DNA from: Spirillospora albida
GTDB taxonomy: Bacteria > Actinomycetota > Actinomycetes > Streptosporangiales > Streptosporangiaceae
DNA: 64,000 nucleotides
Direction of reading: 5' to 3'
Assembly: GCF_000718255.1 (NCBI RefSeq)
Contig: NZ_JOFJ01000005.1
Span: 62,001-126,000, forward strand
The translations under genes were made by a program, and so were the position numbers. The notes beneath the pieces are model-generated. The model did not search any database and had not been told where the DNA came from. It saw only the letters and a program-made list of their open reading frames with translations. This document shows, piece after piece, positions 15,985 through 25,600 of this stretch; positions within the stretch are counted from its first letter, which is position 1; each line of letters starts with the position of its first letter.

Positions 15985-16709
15985 GCGTCCCCATGGTGGC
16001 GGTGGCGCACGGGAGCCGGGACCCGCGCGCCGCCGCGACCGTCACCGAACTCCTGGCCGCCGTCAGGACCCGTCTGGACGCGCCCGTCCACGCGTCCTTC
16101 CTGGATCACGCGGCGCCCAGCCCCGACCGCGTCCTGGACGGCCTGGACGCGGACGAGGCCGTCGTGCTCCCCCTCCTCCTCACCGCGGCGTACCACAGCA
16201 AGACCGACATCCCCGGCATGCTGCGGCGCGTCCGCAACCCGCGCCTCCGCCTGCACACCACCCCGACCCTGGGCCCGCACCCCCTCCTGATGGCGGCCCT
16301 GGAGCGCCGCCTGGCGGAGGCGGGCGTCCAGGCCGGCGACCCCGACACTGCCGTCGTGCTGGTGTCGGCCGGGTCCAGCGACCCCGCGGCCAACGCCACC
16401 ATCGCGCGCCTGGCGCGCGACTGGCGCGGCCGGGGCTGGTACGGCACCGCCCCGGCCTACGCCTCGGCGGCCTCCCCGACCCCCGCGGAGGCGATCGCGG
16501 CCCTCCGCGCGGCGGGCGCCCCCCGCGTGGCGGTGGCGTCCTACTTCCTGGCGCCGGGCTACTTCACGGACAAGGTCCGCACCGCGTCCCTCGCCGCCGG
16601 CGCGACAGCGGTCACCGACCCCCTGGGCGCCGCCCCGGAGGTCGCGGACCTGATCGTCCACCGCTACGGCGAGACCCTGGCGGCCCCTCTCCGGGCCACC
16701 GCCGTGTGA
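15981..16709 (+). CDS. Sirohydrochlorin chelatase (CbiX/SirB-like)
   Basis: About 242 residues from GTG 15981, which overlaps the cysH stop as GTGA. Two similar halves follow the CbiX/SirB plan. The first has AVAHGSRDPRAAATV with the metal-binding His and a second His in LTAAYHSKTDIP; the second half has VLVSAGSSDPAANATI and SYFLAPGYFTDKV. The enzyme inserts iron (or cobalt) into sirohydrochlorin to make siroheme, the cofactor of the sulfite reductase in the same operon. Sequence alone does not exclude cobalt, but context favours iron. In-frame ATGs at 15966 and 15990 are alternative starts. Confidence 0.87.
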   Translation: MSVPMVAVAHGSRDPRAAATVTELLAAVRTRLDAPVHASFLDHAAPSPDRVLDGLDADEAVVLPLLLTAAYHSKTDIPGMLRRVRNPRLRLHTTPTLGPHPLLMAALERRLAEAGVQAGDPDTAVVLVSAGSSDPAANATIARLARDWRGRGWYGTAPAYASAASPTPAEAIAALRAAGAPRVAVASYFLAPGYFTDKVRTASLAAGATAVTDPLGAAPEVADLIVHRYGETLAAPLRATAV

Positions 16710-16745
16710 CGTTCGGCCCCGGCGCCACCGGGTATGCGCCCCTGC

Positions 16746-17006
16746 ATGGACGAGCGAGAGGACACGGGCCACGAGCCCGCCGTGACCCACGACCGCGACT
16801 TCGCCCCCGTGAACCAGGGCTCCGACGCCCGGGGCCGCACCACCGGGACCTCCGGCCCCCGGAACGTCCCGGGAGCGCGACCGGACGACGAGGACGAGCC
16901 CCTCAGCGGCACCGGAACCCCCTCGGTCACCAGGGAGCACCCCGACTCGCTGCCGCCGACCGAACGCGGCGTGCAGGAGGCCGAAGCCCACGACGACAGC
17001 CGCTGA
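16746..17006 (+). CDS. Small acidic, disordered hypothetical protein
   Basis: An 86-residue product from ATG 16746. It is rich in Asp, Glu, Pro, Gly and Thr, has no hydrophobic segment and no Cys, and is predicted to be disordered. Over 90% of third codon positions are G or C, which supports real coding. It lies 36 bases after the chelatase gene in the same direction. No family is recognised. The ribosome binding site is weak, and ATG 16734 would add four residues. Confidence 0.55.
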   Translation: MDEREDTGHEPAVTHDRDFAPVNQGSDARGRTTGTSGPRNVPGARPDDEDEPLSGTGTPSVTREHPDSLPPTERGVQEAEAHDDSR

Positions 17007-17180
17007 CGGGCCGCACGTGATTCCGGTCGCGACTTGTTGACGATCAATCCAACGTCCCCCTACCGTCGCTCCCGAGACGGAGGGGGTCCGGGTGGAAGCG
17101 CGGTCCGGCCTGCGCGTCCGGCGCCGCGGCCGTACCTTCGGTCTCAGCAACCGCGATCTCACCCGTTGAAAGGAATCCCG

Positions 17181-17432
17181 ATGGCCCTTCTCCGCACCGC
17201 CGGGCTCGCCCTCGCCGCGACCGGCGCCGCCCACTTCGCCGCCCCGCAGGCGTTCGCTTCGATCACGAAGCAGGCGTTCCCGACCGACACCGACGCCTGG
17301 ATCAAGCGCAACGGCGCCACCGAGCTCGCCCTCGGCCTGGCCCTGACCGCCGAGAGGACCCGCAAGGCCGGCCTCGCCGGGCTGGCCGCGTACACCGTCT
17401 GGCTGGGCGCGCGCACCGCGATGAACCGCTGA
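17181..17432 (+). CDS. Small membrane protein, DoxX-like
   Basis: An 83-residue protein with an N-terminal hydrophobic segment (about 3-25) and two further segments around 45-58 and 64-78. The centre has TDAWIKRNGATELALGLAL, similar to small DoxX-like membrane proteins of actinobacteria. AAAGGA 6 bases before ATG 17181 is a good ribosome binding site. The function is unknown. It stands alone between a disordered hypothetical and a convergent DUF1707 gene. Confidence 0.7.
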   Translation: MALLRTAGLALAATGAAHFAAPQAFASITKQAFPTDTDAWIKRNGATELALGLALTAERTRKAGLAGLAAYTVWLGARTAMNR

Positions 17433-17484
17433 GCCGCGCTCTCCGGCCCCGCGCTCGCGGTACGGCGGCGTGGGGCGGAGGCGG

Positions 17485-18114
17485 TCAGTGCCTGTTGCGG
17501 CGCCAGCGGCGCAGCGGGGTCAGGTTCTCCTCGTCCACGATCTTGACGTCCCCCATGACGGCCTGGGCCGCGACGCGGACGACCGGGACGCGCGCCCCCG
17601 GACGGGCCTCGCGAACCTTCACCTTGCGGTCACCGAGAAAGGCGTAGCCGGTCAGCTGGACGTCGATTCCGTCCGGCACGATGATCTTCACATCGCCCAT
17701 GACGGCGGTGGCGCGGATGACGACCTCGCCCGTGGGGACCTGGGCCCCGCGCAGGTCGATCTCGACGTCGCCCATGACGGAGAGCGCCTCGAGGGGGCCG
17801 TCGATGCGGCCGACGATGCGTTCCTTGCAGTCGCCCATGACGGCGGTGAAGCGGCGCTTGACCTGGGCCGGCGCCGGGTCGGCGCCGGGGGCGCCCATGC
17901 CGGGCAGGTCGGCGGTGATGTGCTCCAGGTCGCCGCGGGTCACGGCCTGGAACGCGGCCTCGGTGCGCTCCGTCAGCTCCTCGAAGGTGAGCCTTCCCTC
18001 CACCGACGCGACCCGGAGACGCTCGATGACGGCCTCGCGTTCGGCGTCGGACGCCCGCACGTCCTGGGGGGCGGGCCGCCCGCCCGGGAGCGGCTGAGGG
18101 CTGGACTGACTCAT
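17485..18114 (-). CDS. DUF1707 / LiaF-like cell-wall-response protein
   Basis: A 209-residue protein from ATG 18114. Residues 19-72 form DUF1707, containing VRASDAEREAVIERLR and FEELTERTEAA. The C-terminal half is LiaF/DUF2154-like: short beta strands with the motif [AS]VMGD recurring four times and a related AFLGD once, suggesting a beta-solenoid. LiaF-type proteins sense or respond to cell-envelope stress in Firmicutes; actinobacterial homologues are poorly studied. There are no membrane segments, so it is cytosolic or loosely membrane-attached. It ends in a basic RRWRRNRH tail. Confidence 0.8.
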   Translation of the reverse strand: MSQSSPQPLPGGRPAPQDVRASDAEREAVIERLRVASVEGRLTFEELTERTEAAFQAVTRGDLEHITADLPGMGAPGADPAPAQVKRRFTAVMGDCKERIVGRIDGPLEALSVMGDVEIDLRGAQVPTGEVVIRATAVMGDVKIIVPDGIDVQLTGYAFLGDRKVKVREARPGARVPVVRVAAQAVMGDVKIVDEENLTPLRRWRRNRH

Positions 18115-18261
18115 GGTTTCGAAGGTATGCCCCCCGCGCCGCCGGGCAATCCGCCGCGCGGACGAGATCGCCCCACCCCTGAGGAGGATGGTCTGAGTTC
18201 GTGGCCGGGTGTGGACCCGAACCCCGCTCTGTATTCTGCGGGCAGCGGAAGGAGCGGCGCT

Positions 18262-19887
18262 GTGACGCACGAGGTGTTCAACCAGGTTCCCCCTCTCACC
18301 GGGCACGATGTCGCGGACGACGCCGTCCTGCTGGCGGGGCTCGAGCGGGAGGGCGCCGGGTGGGCGGCGGCCGAGGTGCACGAGATCGGCCGGCTGGCGG
18401 GCACCGCGAAGGCCCAGGAGTGGGGGCGGCTCGCCAACGAGCACCCGCCCGTCCTGCGCACGCACGACCGGTACGGGCACCGGATCGACGAGGTCGAGTT
18501 CCATCCGGCCTGGCACGAGCTCATGAACGTCGCGGTGACGAACGGCCTGCACGGCGCGCCCTGGGCCGACGACCGCGCCGGCGCGCACGTGGCGCGGGCC
18601 GCGAAGTTCTACACCTGGCGGGTGGACGCCGGGCACGGCTGCCCGATCTCGATGACGTACGCGGCCGTTCCCGCGCTGCGGCAGGAACCCGAGCTGGCCG
18701 CGCGCTACGAGCCGCTGCTGGTGAGGCGCGAGTACGACTTCGGCCTGCGCGCGCCGCTGACGAAGAACGCCCTCCTGGCCGGCATGTCGATGACGGAGAA
18801 GCAGGGCGGATCGGACGTCCGGGCCAACACCACTCAGGCGGCGCCCGCGGCCGACGGCACCTACCGCCTCGTCGGGCACAAGTGGTTCACCAGCGCGCCG
18901 ATGTGCGACGTCTTCCTCACCCTGGCGCAGGCGCCCGGCGGGCTCACCTGCTTCCTCGTCCCCCGCGTCCTGCCGGACGGGACCCTCAACCCGCTGCGGC
19001 TGATGCGCCTCAAGGACAAGCTCGGCAACAAGTCCAACGCGTCGTCCGAGGTCGAGTACGAGAACGCCGTCGCGTGGCGGGTCGGCGACGAGGGCCGCGG
19101 CGTCCGCACCATCATCGAGATGGTCAACATGACCCGGCTGGACTGCGTGATCGGCGCCGCCGCCGGGATGCGCCAGGGCCTCATCACGGCCGCGCACCAC
19201 GCCGCGCACCGCAAGGCGTTCGGCGCGTACCTGATCGACCAGCCGCTGATGCGCAACGTCCTCGCCGACCTCGCCATCGAGTCGGAGGCCGCGACGGCGG
19301 TGATGCTGCGGCTGGCGGGCGCCACCGACCGGTCCGCGCGCGGCGACGCGGCGGAGTCGGCGTTCAAGCGGCTGGGCCTCGCCGTCACCAAGTACCAGGT
19401 GTGCAAGCGGTGGCCGTCCCACGCGGCGGAGGCCCTCGAATGCCTGGGCGGCAACGGTTACGTGGAAGAGTCGGCAATGCCCCGCCTCTTCCGCGAGAGC
19501 CCCCTGAACTCCATCTGGGAGGGTTCCGGGAACGTCGCGGCTCTCGATCTTCTACGGGCAGTGGCGAGGGATCCCGAGACGCTGGAGGCGTTCTTCGCCG
19601 AAGTCGAGCTCGCCGGCGGCGCGGACGCGCGCCTGGACGCCGCCGTCCGCCAGGCCAAGGACGACTTCACCGATGTCACGACCGCCGAGCAGCGCGCCCG
19701 CCGCATCGCGGAGCGCCTCGCCCTTGCGCTTCAGGCATCCTTGCTGGTCAGGCACGGCCACCCCGCCGTGGCCGACGCGTTCTGCGCCACCCGCCTCGCC
19801 GGCGACTGGGGCACCGCCTTCGGCACCCTCCCATCCGGCCTCGACCTCGATCCCATCATCGAACGCGCCACCCCCAAGATCGGCTAG
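18262..19887 (+). CDS. AidB-type acyl-CoA dehydrogenase
   Basis: A 541-residue flavoprotein of the AidB branch of acyl-CoA dehydrogenases. AAGGAG sits 7 bases before GTG 18262. The FAD site region MSMTEKQGGSDVRANTT near residue 175, the RLDCVIGAAAGMRQG helix and the C-terminal ECLGGNGYVEES are all AidB-like. E. coli AidB binds DNA and FAD and is linked to alkylation response; isovaleryl-CoA dehydrogenase activity is weak. Many actinobacteria carry one as a single gene. The DUF1707 gene is divergent from it. Confidence 0.85.
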   Translation: MTHEVFNQVPPLTGHDVADDAVLLAGLEREGAGWAAAEVHEIGRLAGTAKAQEWGRLANEHPPVLRTHDRYGHRIDEVEFHPAWHELMNVAVTNGLHGAPWADDRAGAHVARAAKFYTWRVDAGHGCPISMTYAAVPALRQEPELAARYEPLLVRREYDFGLRAPLTKNALLAGMSMTEKQGGSDVRANTTQAAPAADGTYRLVGHKWFTSAPMCDVFLTLAQAPGGLTCFLVPRVLPDGTLNPLRLMRLKDKLGNKSNASSEVEYENAVAWRVGDEGRGVRTIIEMVNMTRLDCVIGAAAGMRQGLITAAHHAAHRKAFGAYLIDQPLMRNVLADLAIESEAATAVMLRLAGATDRSARGDAAESAFKRLGLAVTKYQVCKRWPSHAAEALECLGGNGYVEESAMPRLFRESPLNSIWEGSGNVAALDLLRAVARDPETLEAFFAEVELAGGADARLDAAVRQAKDDFTDVTTAEQRARRIAERLALALQASLLVRHGHPAVADAFCATRLAGDWGTAFGTLPSGLDLDPIIERATPKIG

Positions 19888-19941
19888 CCGCCCTGCGGCA
19901 ACGCTCGGGCCGGTTCTGAGAGGGCCTCGATCGCGAACGCC

Positions 19942-19989
19942 GGACCGCGGACGGGTCTCCCGCCTGGACGGGTACCCGGTCCGCGGTCC
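19942..19989. terminator. Bidirectional terminator-like hairpin
   Basis: GGACCGCGGAC (19942-19952) and GTCCGCGGTCC (19979-19989) are a perfect 11-base inverted repeat with a 26-base loop. It lies between the convergent AidB and SDR genes, as expected for a shared terminator. There is no T-tract. Confidence 0.6.
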
Positions 19990-20024
19990 CTCGCACGCGG
20001 CGGCGGGTGGCCGGCGCCGACGTC

Positions 20025-20822
20025 TCAGCGGTACGCGCGCTGCGCTTCGGCGATCCGCTGGACCGTGTTGTCCGGTGGCTGCTGCCGCTGGATCCAGGCC
20101 GCGGCGGCGGGGAACTGCACCGCGAGGGCGCACAGGAGGCGGAGCTCGATGGGCGCCAGGTTGATCTCGGCCTGGTCGCGGACGATCGCCCGGATCACCG
20201 CCGTCGCCACCTGGTCCGAGCTGACGGTGCGCATGCCCTTCGCCACGGGCACGCCGGTTTTCGCGAACATGCCCGCGTCGCCGACGATGCCGGGCTGGAT
20301 CATGGAGACGCCGACCCCGGTGCCGTGCAGGTCCTGCCGCAACGCGTGCGCGAAGCCGCGCAGCCCGAACTTCGTCGCGCTGTACAGCGACGAGTACGGG
20401 GTGGTGAGCATCCCGGCGACCGACCCCATGAACACGAGGTGGCCCTTTCCCGCCCGCACCATCGCGGGGGTGAGCAGCCGGGTGAGCATGATGGAGGCGC
20501 GGAGGTTCACCATCAGGGCCCGGTCCACCTGTTCGGGCGTGTAGTCGAACAGCTCCCCGCTGGCGGGCTTGCCGGCGTTCGCCACGAAGATGTCCACGTC
20601 CCCGCACGTCTCGGCCAGGTCGGCGACGTCCAGCGGGTCCGCCAGGTCGGCCGGCACGCACCGCGCTCCCAGATCCTTCGCGAGGCTGTGCAGAGCCTCG
20701 CTCTCCCTGGCGGTGAGGACGAGGTCGGCGCCCAGATCGATCAGCCGCCGCGCCAGCACCTGGCCGATACCGCCCGTGGCACCGGTCAGCAGAACGGTCG
20801 CTCCAGCGATCTTCATGCCCAT
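20025..20822 (-). CDS. Short-chain dehydrogenase/reductase
   Basis: A 265-residue classical SDR from ATG 20822 (MGMKIAG). The nucleotide-binding motif is TGATGGIG (13-20), the structural motif is NAG (82-84), and the catalytic residues are S134, Y147 and K151 in SSLYSATK. The substrate is unknown; similar proteins act on acyl chains, steroids or small ketones. The ATG overlaps the stop of the ABC permease by one base (TGATG), so it belongs to the ABC operon and may tailor or detoxify the compound made by the neighbouring cluster. Confidence 0.82.
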   Translation of the reverse strand: MGMKIAGATVLLTGATGGIGQVLARRLIDLGADLVLTARESEALHSLAKDLGARCVPADLADPLDVADLAETCGDVDIFVANAGKPASGELFDYTPEQVDRALMVNLRASIMLTRLLTPAMVRAGKGHLVFMGSVAGMLTTPYSSLYSATKFGLRGFAHALRQDLHGTGVGVSMIQPGIVGDAGMFAKTGVPVAKGMRTVSSDQVATAVIRAIVRDQAEINLAPIELRLLCALAVQFPAAAAWIQRQQPPDNTVQRIAEAQRAYR

Positions 20823-21553
20823 CACGCCCTTTCCAGAAAACGGATCGCACCGAAGAATCCGATCACCGACCACGCGGCGAGGATGATGTAGCTCATCGGA
20901 TCGGCGTCGAACGTCGTATGCGCCAGTGAGGCCCGCATGACCTCTGCCATGTGGTAGATCGGCAGCACCTGGTGCACGGCCTCCAGCCATCCGGGCAGGC
21001 GGTCGATCGGGAAGTTGATCGGCGAGAACATCAGAGCGGTGAAAGCGATCAGCTGCGACAGCGCCATCGCCAGCTCCGCCTGCATCACGAACGAGTAGCC
21101 GTAGCCGATGGCGAAGCTCGACAGCACCATGAGGACGAAGCCGGGCACGACCATCCAGGACACCGCGTATCCGGGCTCGAAGAGCAGGTGCGCCACGAAG
21201 ACCGAGATGATGATCGCCGGAACCGTGACCATGGCCCAGATGCCGACGTCCGCGATGAGGAAGGACTTGCGGCTGACCGGCAGCGACTTCACGAAGTCGA
21301 GGTAGCCGGCCAGCCGCGCGCCGGCGTTCTGCATGGGGACCGTGACCAGCGCGGTCATGATCAGCACCATGGTGGGCGCGCCGGTCGCGAGATAGAGCAT
21401 CTCGGACTTCTCCGGCGACGGGATCAGGTACGAGAAGCCGATCGCCACCCCGAGGGCGATGAGCACCATGATCAGGGTGAACACCACCAGGTAGCTGGCC
21501 TGCTTCCGCAACTGCAGTTCGGCCACGTACGCGAGTTGGCCACCCCTAGGCAT
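20822..21553 (-). CDS. ABC-2 type transporter permease
   Basis: A 243-residue membrane protein with six hydrophobic segments (about 20-42, 54-74, 105-125, 133-155, 165-182, 218-236). It matches the ABC-2 permease family used for drug and polysaccharide export. It overlaps the ATPase gene by 8 bases and the SDR gene by one, so the three form an operon. With one permease and one ATPase the exporter would be a heterotetramer. Its position just past the end of the biosynthetic operon suggests export of, or resistance to, the product. Confidence 0.85.
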   Translation of the reverse strand: MPRGGQLAYVAELQLRKQASYLVVFTLIMVLIALGVAIGFSYLIPSPEKSEMLYLATGAPTMVLIMTALVTVPMQNAGARLAGYLDFVKSLPVSRKSFLIADVGIWAMVTVPAIIISVFVAHLLFEPGYAVSWMVVPGFVLMVLSSFAIGYGYSFVMQAELAMALSQLIAFTALMFSPINFPIDRLPGWLEAVHQVLPIYHMAEVMRASLAHTTFDADPMSYIILAAWSVIGFFGAIRFLERA

Positions 21554-22493
21554 TGGATACCGCCTTCGTCGCGCCGACGAGTTCGATGTAGCTGTCCTCG
21601 AGAGTGATCTCGGTGAGTGCGTACCTGCCGAGACGCCGTTCCCTGTGCTGCTCGGCGGCCCACTTCAGGGCCTCGGAGGCGAGCGTGCGGTCGAACGTGA
21701 GCGTGAGCTCCGCCTCGGCGATCTTCATGTCCTCCGCCCAGTCCGGCTTGGCGAACTCCTCTTCGCCGGCCGCGGCGGTGGCCTCGAGCTTCATCCGGTT
21801 CCGGGCCGTCTCGGCCTTGATCTGCTGCACGTTGCCCTGGACGAGGACCTTGCCCTTGTCCAGCACCGCGACCTCGTCGACCGCGCTCTCGGCCTCGCGG
21901 ATGTTGTGCGTCACCAGGAGCACGGCCGTGCCGTCGCGGGTCAGGCCGCGAATGGCGTTCCACAGGTAGCGCCGCCGCACCGGATCGACGTCGTTGGTGG
22001 GCTCGTCCAGGATGACCGCCTTGCCGGGGCAGATCGCCGCCATGCAGAACCCCGTGAGGCGGAGCACCCCGCCGGACAGCTCCTTGCCCGGGACGTCCGC
22101 CCATTCCATGATGTCGAGCTTCTCGAAGAGCTCGTCCGTTCGCTCCCGCACCTCATGGGCGCTCACGCCGCGCAACTTCGCCATGATGCGCGTGGCGGCG
22201 CGAGGGGTCAGCTCGCCCAGCGGGGTCTTCGACTGGGGCTGGACGGAGCACAGGTAGCGTCCCCGGTTCGGGTTCTTGACGATGTCCTCCCCGGCGATGA
22301 CGAGCGAGCCCTTGTCGGGCCTCAGCAGACCCAGCAACTGGTTCACGATCGTCGTCTTGCCCGCGCCGTTGTGCCCGAACAGCCCGAGCACCTCGCCGCC
22401 GTCAACGCGCAGGCTGACGTCGTCGTTGGCCACCGTCCGCTTGCCCCTGGACTTGTAGGTCTTCGTCACGTGATCCATTTCGATCACTGCCAT
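21546..22493 (-). CDS. ABC transporter ATP-binding protein
   Basis: About 315 residues from ATG 22493, which has GGAGG 8 bases upstream; ATG 22529 is in frame but has no such site. The ATPase has Walker A GHNGAGKT (40-47), a signature LSGGVLR (139-145) in which the usual Q/E after LSGG is Val, Walker B VILDEPTND (160-168) and the H-loop THN. A C-terminal extension of about 90 residues is typical of drug-export ATPases. It partners the ABC-2 permease encoded next to it. An inverted repeat upstream suggests its own repressor-controlled promoter. Confidence 0.88.
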   Translation of the reverse strand: MAVIEMDHVTKTYKSRGKRTVANDDVSLRVDGGEVLGLFGHNGAGKTTIVNQLLGLLRPDKGSLVIAGEDIVKNPNRGRYLCSVQPQSKTPLGELTPRAATRIMAKLRGVSAHEVRERTDELFEKLDIMEWADVPGKELSGGVLRLTGFCMAAICPGKAVILDEPTNDVDPVRRRYLWNAIRGLTRDGTAVLLVTHNIREAESAVDEVAVLDKGKVLVQGNVQQIKAETARNRMKLEATAAAGEEEFAKPDWAEDMKIAEAELTLTFDRTLASEALKWAAEQHRERRLGRYALTEITLEDSYIELVGATKAVSNA

Positions 22494-22531
22494 CGTTGAT
22501 CCTCCGCCGTTCGCCGTTGGATCCGTCATCG

Positions 22532-22571
22532 AGATACATCGCGACGTGAGTCATGAACAAGATATATCTCA
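22532..22571. promoter_or_regulatory. Inverted repeat operator in front of the ABC-exporter operon
   Basis: GAGATACATC (22532-22541) and GATATATCTC (22562-22571) are arms of an inverted repeat matching at 9 of 10 bases with a 20-base spacer, in an AT-rich island within a 168-base gap. On the minus strand TTGTTC and TATCTC, 18 bases apart, could be -35 and -10 boxes lying inside the repeat. A TetR-, PadR- or GntR-type repressor is plausible, but no such gene is next to it in the window. Confidence 0.5.
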
Positions 22572-22661
22572 ATATCCCGCGCGCCAATGGGTGTCGAGAA
22601 GTTCGTCCTCGAGGAGGAGTCGAAACCGTCACCCGGGGTCTCGTCCCACGGCCCATGGCGG

Positions 22662-25600
22662 TCACCGGAGTGGTTCCGGCCTGAGGTGCTCGACCTCCTC
22701 GGTCAGGATCGCGGCCAGCTCGTCGGGGGCCTGCACCCACTTGCAGAGGATGAGCAGGTCGAGCCGCCCGTCGTTGATCTTCGACACGCAGTAGCAGTCC
22801 GCGTAGTCCAGCTTGGACTGGTCGCCGGCCAGCTGCTCGAGCATCAGATCCCAGACGGCGTCGTACTCGGCCTCCACGTTGCCGACGAAGTTCACCAGGC
22901 AGGTCAGGCCGGCCGACCCGCCGAGGACGTCCTTCACCGCCAACAGGACCTCCCGGTACCTGACCAGCGACTTCAGGTCGTGGACCAGGTCCAGGAAGCT
23001 GACGTTGTTCTTGTTCATCATCCGGACCTTGTCCCGGATGACGGCGTTCAGCTCGTCCCGCGCGCCGCGCCTCCCGGAGACCACCACGGGCAGGCCGCCC
23101 AGGACCATCCCCATGACCTCGGAGTAGTCCTCGTCCTCGAAGACGCGCGACCCGAACAGGATGTTGAGCGCCACCTCGTCGACGTCCATCAGGCGGGCGA
23201 CGACGCGCGCGTAGAGGTGCACGACGAGGGAGAACGTCTCCAGCTCGCCCCCGTCCGCCGCCCGGAACCCGTTCAGGTCGATGGAATGGCGGACGGCCTG
23301 GATCCGGGCGTCCGCGTAAGGCGCCGCCTTCTCCTGGATGATCTTGGTGTGCCGCGCGTAGCGCTCCAGCTCGAACCTCTCGACGATCTGCTCGGGGGTG
23401 ATGCCGACGGGGCCCTTGCGGATCTGATCCTGCAGATGCCGGTAGCTCTTGGCGGCGGGCATCGCCCGGACGCTCCCGCCGAGCAGCTCCTCGTACCGCC
23501 GCAGCAGGTCCCCCCGGAGCGTCTGCCCCGAGGTCGCGTCGAAGATCGAGTGGTCGAACTGGAAGAGCAGGTCGTAGGAGCGCTCGTTGTACTTCAGCAG
23601 GACGACCTGGTACATGGGCCTGTCGACGACCTTGAAGTCCGTCTCCAGTTCCCGATCGACCAGCTCCGCCCGCAGCTCCTCCTGCTGCGGGGGGTCCAGG
23701 TGGGACAGGTCCATTCGCGGCAGCGCGATCGTGTCCGGCGCCTCGAACTCGCGCCACCTGAATCGGCGGAACGACCTGGACAGGAAGCTCCGCATGAGCC
23801 CGTGGCGCCCGACGACGTCGGCGAAGGCCCGCTCGAGCACGTCGACATCGAGGAGCCGTTCGAACCGGATCAGGTACAGCTGGAGCCGTGCCTCGCTCGC
23901 GAAGTGCCGTTTCTGCATTCCGCTGATCGGATAGGTCCACTTCACGGGCTGCGCGGCGATCGAGGTGCGCAGGTTCTCCTGGCGCCGGTCGATCTCGTCG
24001 AAGATCGCCTTCAGTTCGGCGCCACGCGGGTCCGGGCCGGCGCCGATGCCCAGTGAGGCGAAGTCCCGGTCCGCGAGGAACCTCTCCTCCAGCGCGCGAG
24101 GAAGGATGTGGTGCGGCTGCAGAGCGCCGGGCGGTCGAAGGGCGTTGAGCTCCCGTACGACCCGCTTCCGGAGATCGTCGTCCAGACCCTCCACGAAGAG
24201 CAGCACGAGAGGGTCGGCGCCGGCCGCCGGACTGAACTCCTGGAAGGCGCACTCGCGCCCGAGATTCGCCCGCAGCCGCTCGGCGATGCGCTCGAAGGAG
24301 TCCGCGTCCCCGCCGGTCCGCTCGGCGGTGCGTCCGGCCAGCAGCCCGGCGAGGCTGTCGACGGTCGGATGGTTGTAGACGTCGCCGTGCAGCACCTTGT
24401 GGCCATTGCGCTCCAAGGCGTTCGTGAACTGCACCAGCTTCACCGAGTCGAGCCCGATATCCATCATGTCCGCACTCGGGTCGATCTCGGAGTACCCGAG
24501 CAGCCTCGCGAGCTCACGCTCGATCACGGCCGCTATCGCATCGCGCTCCGCACCGGTCGCGCCCTCGCCCACCGGGGCCACCGTCTTGGCGGCGGACTGC
24601 GCCCGCAAAGGGTCGAGTCCGTGGTAGGCGGTATCGATACCGGCCTCGGACATCCGCGAGAGCAGGTCCAGCACCGACCGATCGCCCTCAGCGGCCCGGC
24701 CGAACGAATAGAGCCTGGTGAAGCCGGCCTTGGTGCCGCTCACCTCGGTCTCGGCGAACCAGCGGGTCACCTCGCCGTCCCAGCCGCCGCGGTCGAGACG
24801 GGGCCGCGCCAGGACGTGGCAGGTTGTCCTCAGCTCCCGGCTCAGCTCCCCGAGGAGGCCGTGCAGGGCGCGCCGATCGACCGTCCCGTCGCCGCCGGTC
24901 CCCTCGGGAACGCGCTCGTCCCACAGGACCAGCTCGTTCATGGGCGTCAGGTCGCGCAGCCGCGCCGACAGCGCCGCCCGCAGGGCTTTCCAGGATCCCT
25001 CGACGACGGCGGGCAGGACGGTGACGCGGCCCCCGGCCGCGCTCTCGGAGGCGGGTACGGGATCCGGCCGCAGCTCGACCGGCAGGACCTGGATCGCGCG
25101 GGTGGGGTCGCCGTGCGCCAGCTCCCCGGCCACATCGTCGGCGATGCAGGCACGGCACACGATCACCGTCCGGCGGGCCCGGTCGTGCCTCGGATCGTGA
25201 CGTTCCTGAACGGGCACCATCAGGGGGACCCTCCGCAGTCCGCCTTCGTAACGGACGGCGACGGCGTCGGGCCGCCGGGCCTCCAGCTCCGCCTGAAGGC
25301 ACCTGGCCCACGCCTCCGGCGCGTCCGGGCCCCTGCGACGCGGGTCGCCGCGGAAGGCGGTGATCCGGAGATCCGGGGCCTCGTGGTTCAGGCCGAGAAC
25401 ACGCGGCAGGAAGTCGGCGCGGCGTCGCAGGAAATCGCCGGTGTCCAGCACGACGAGGTCCCGCACGCACGGCCGCCGCATCGCGGAGGCGGCATCGCGG
25501 AGCCGGCGCATGAGCGTGATCGTCGACGAGTAGCTCGTCCGGTGGACGACGAACGTGTCACCGGCCAAGGCGTGGTCCTGCAGATCTTCGACGAGTCTCG

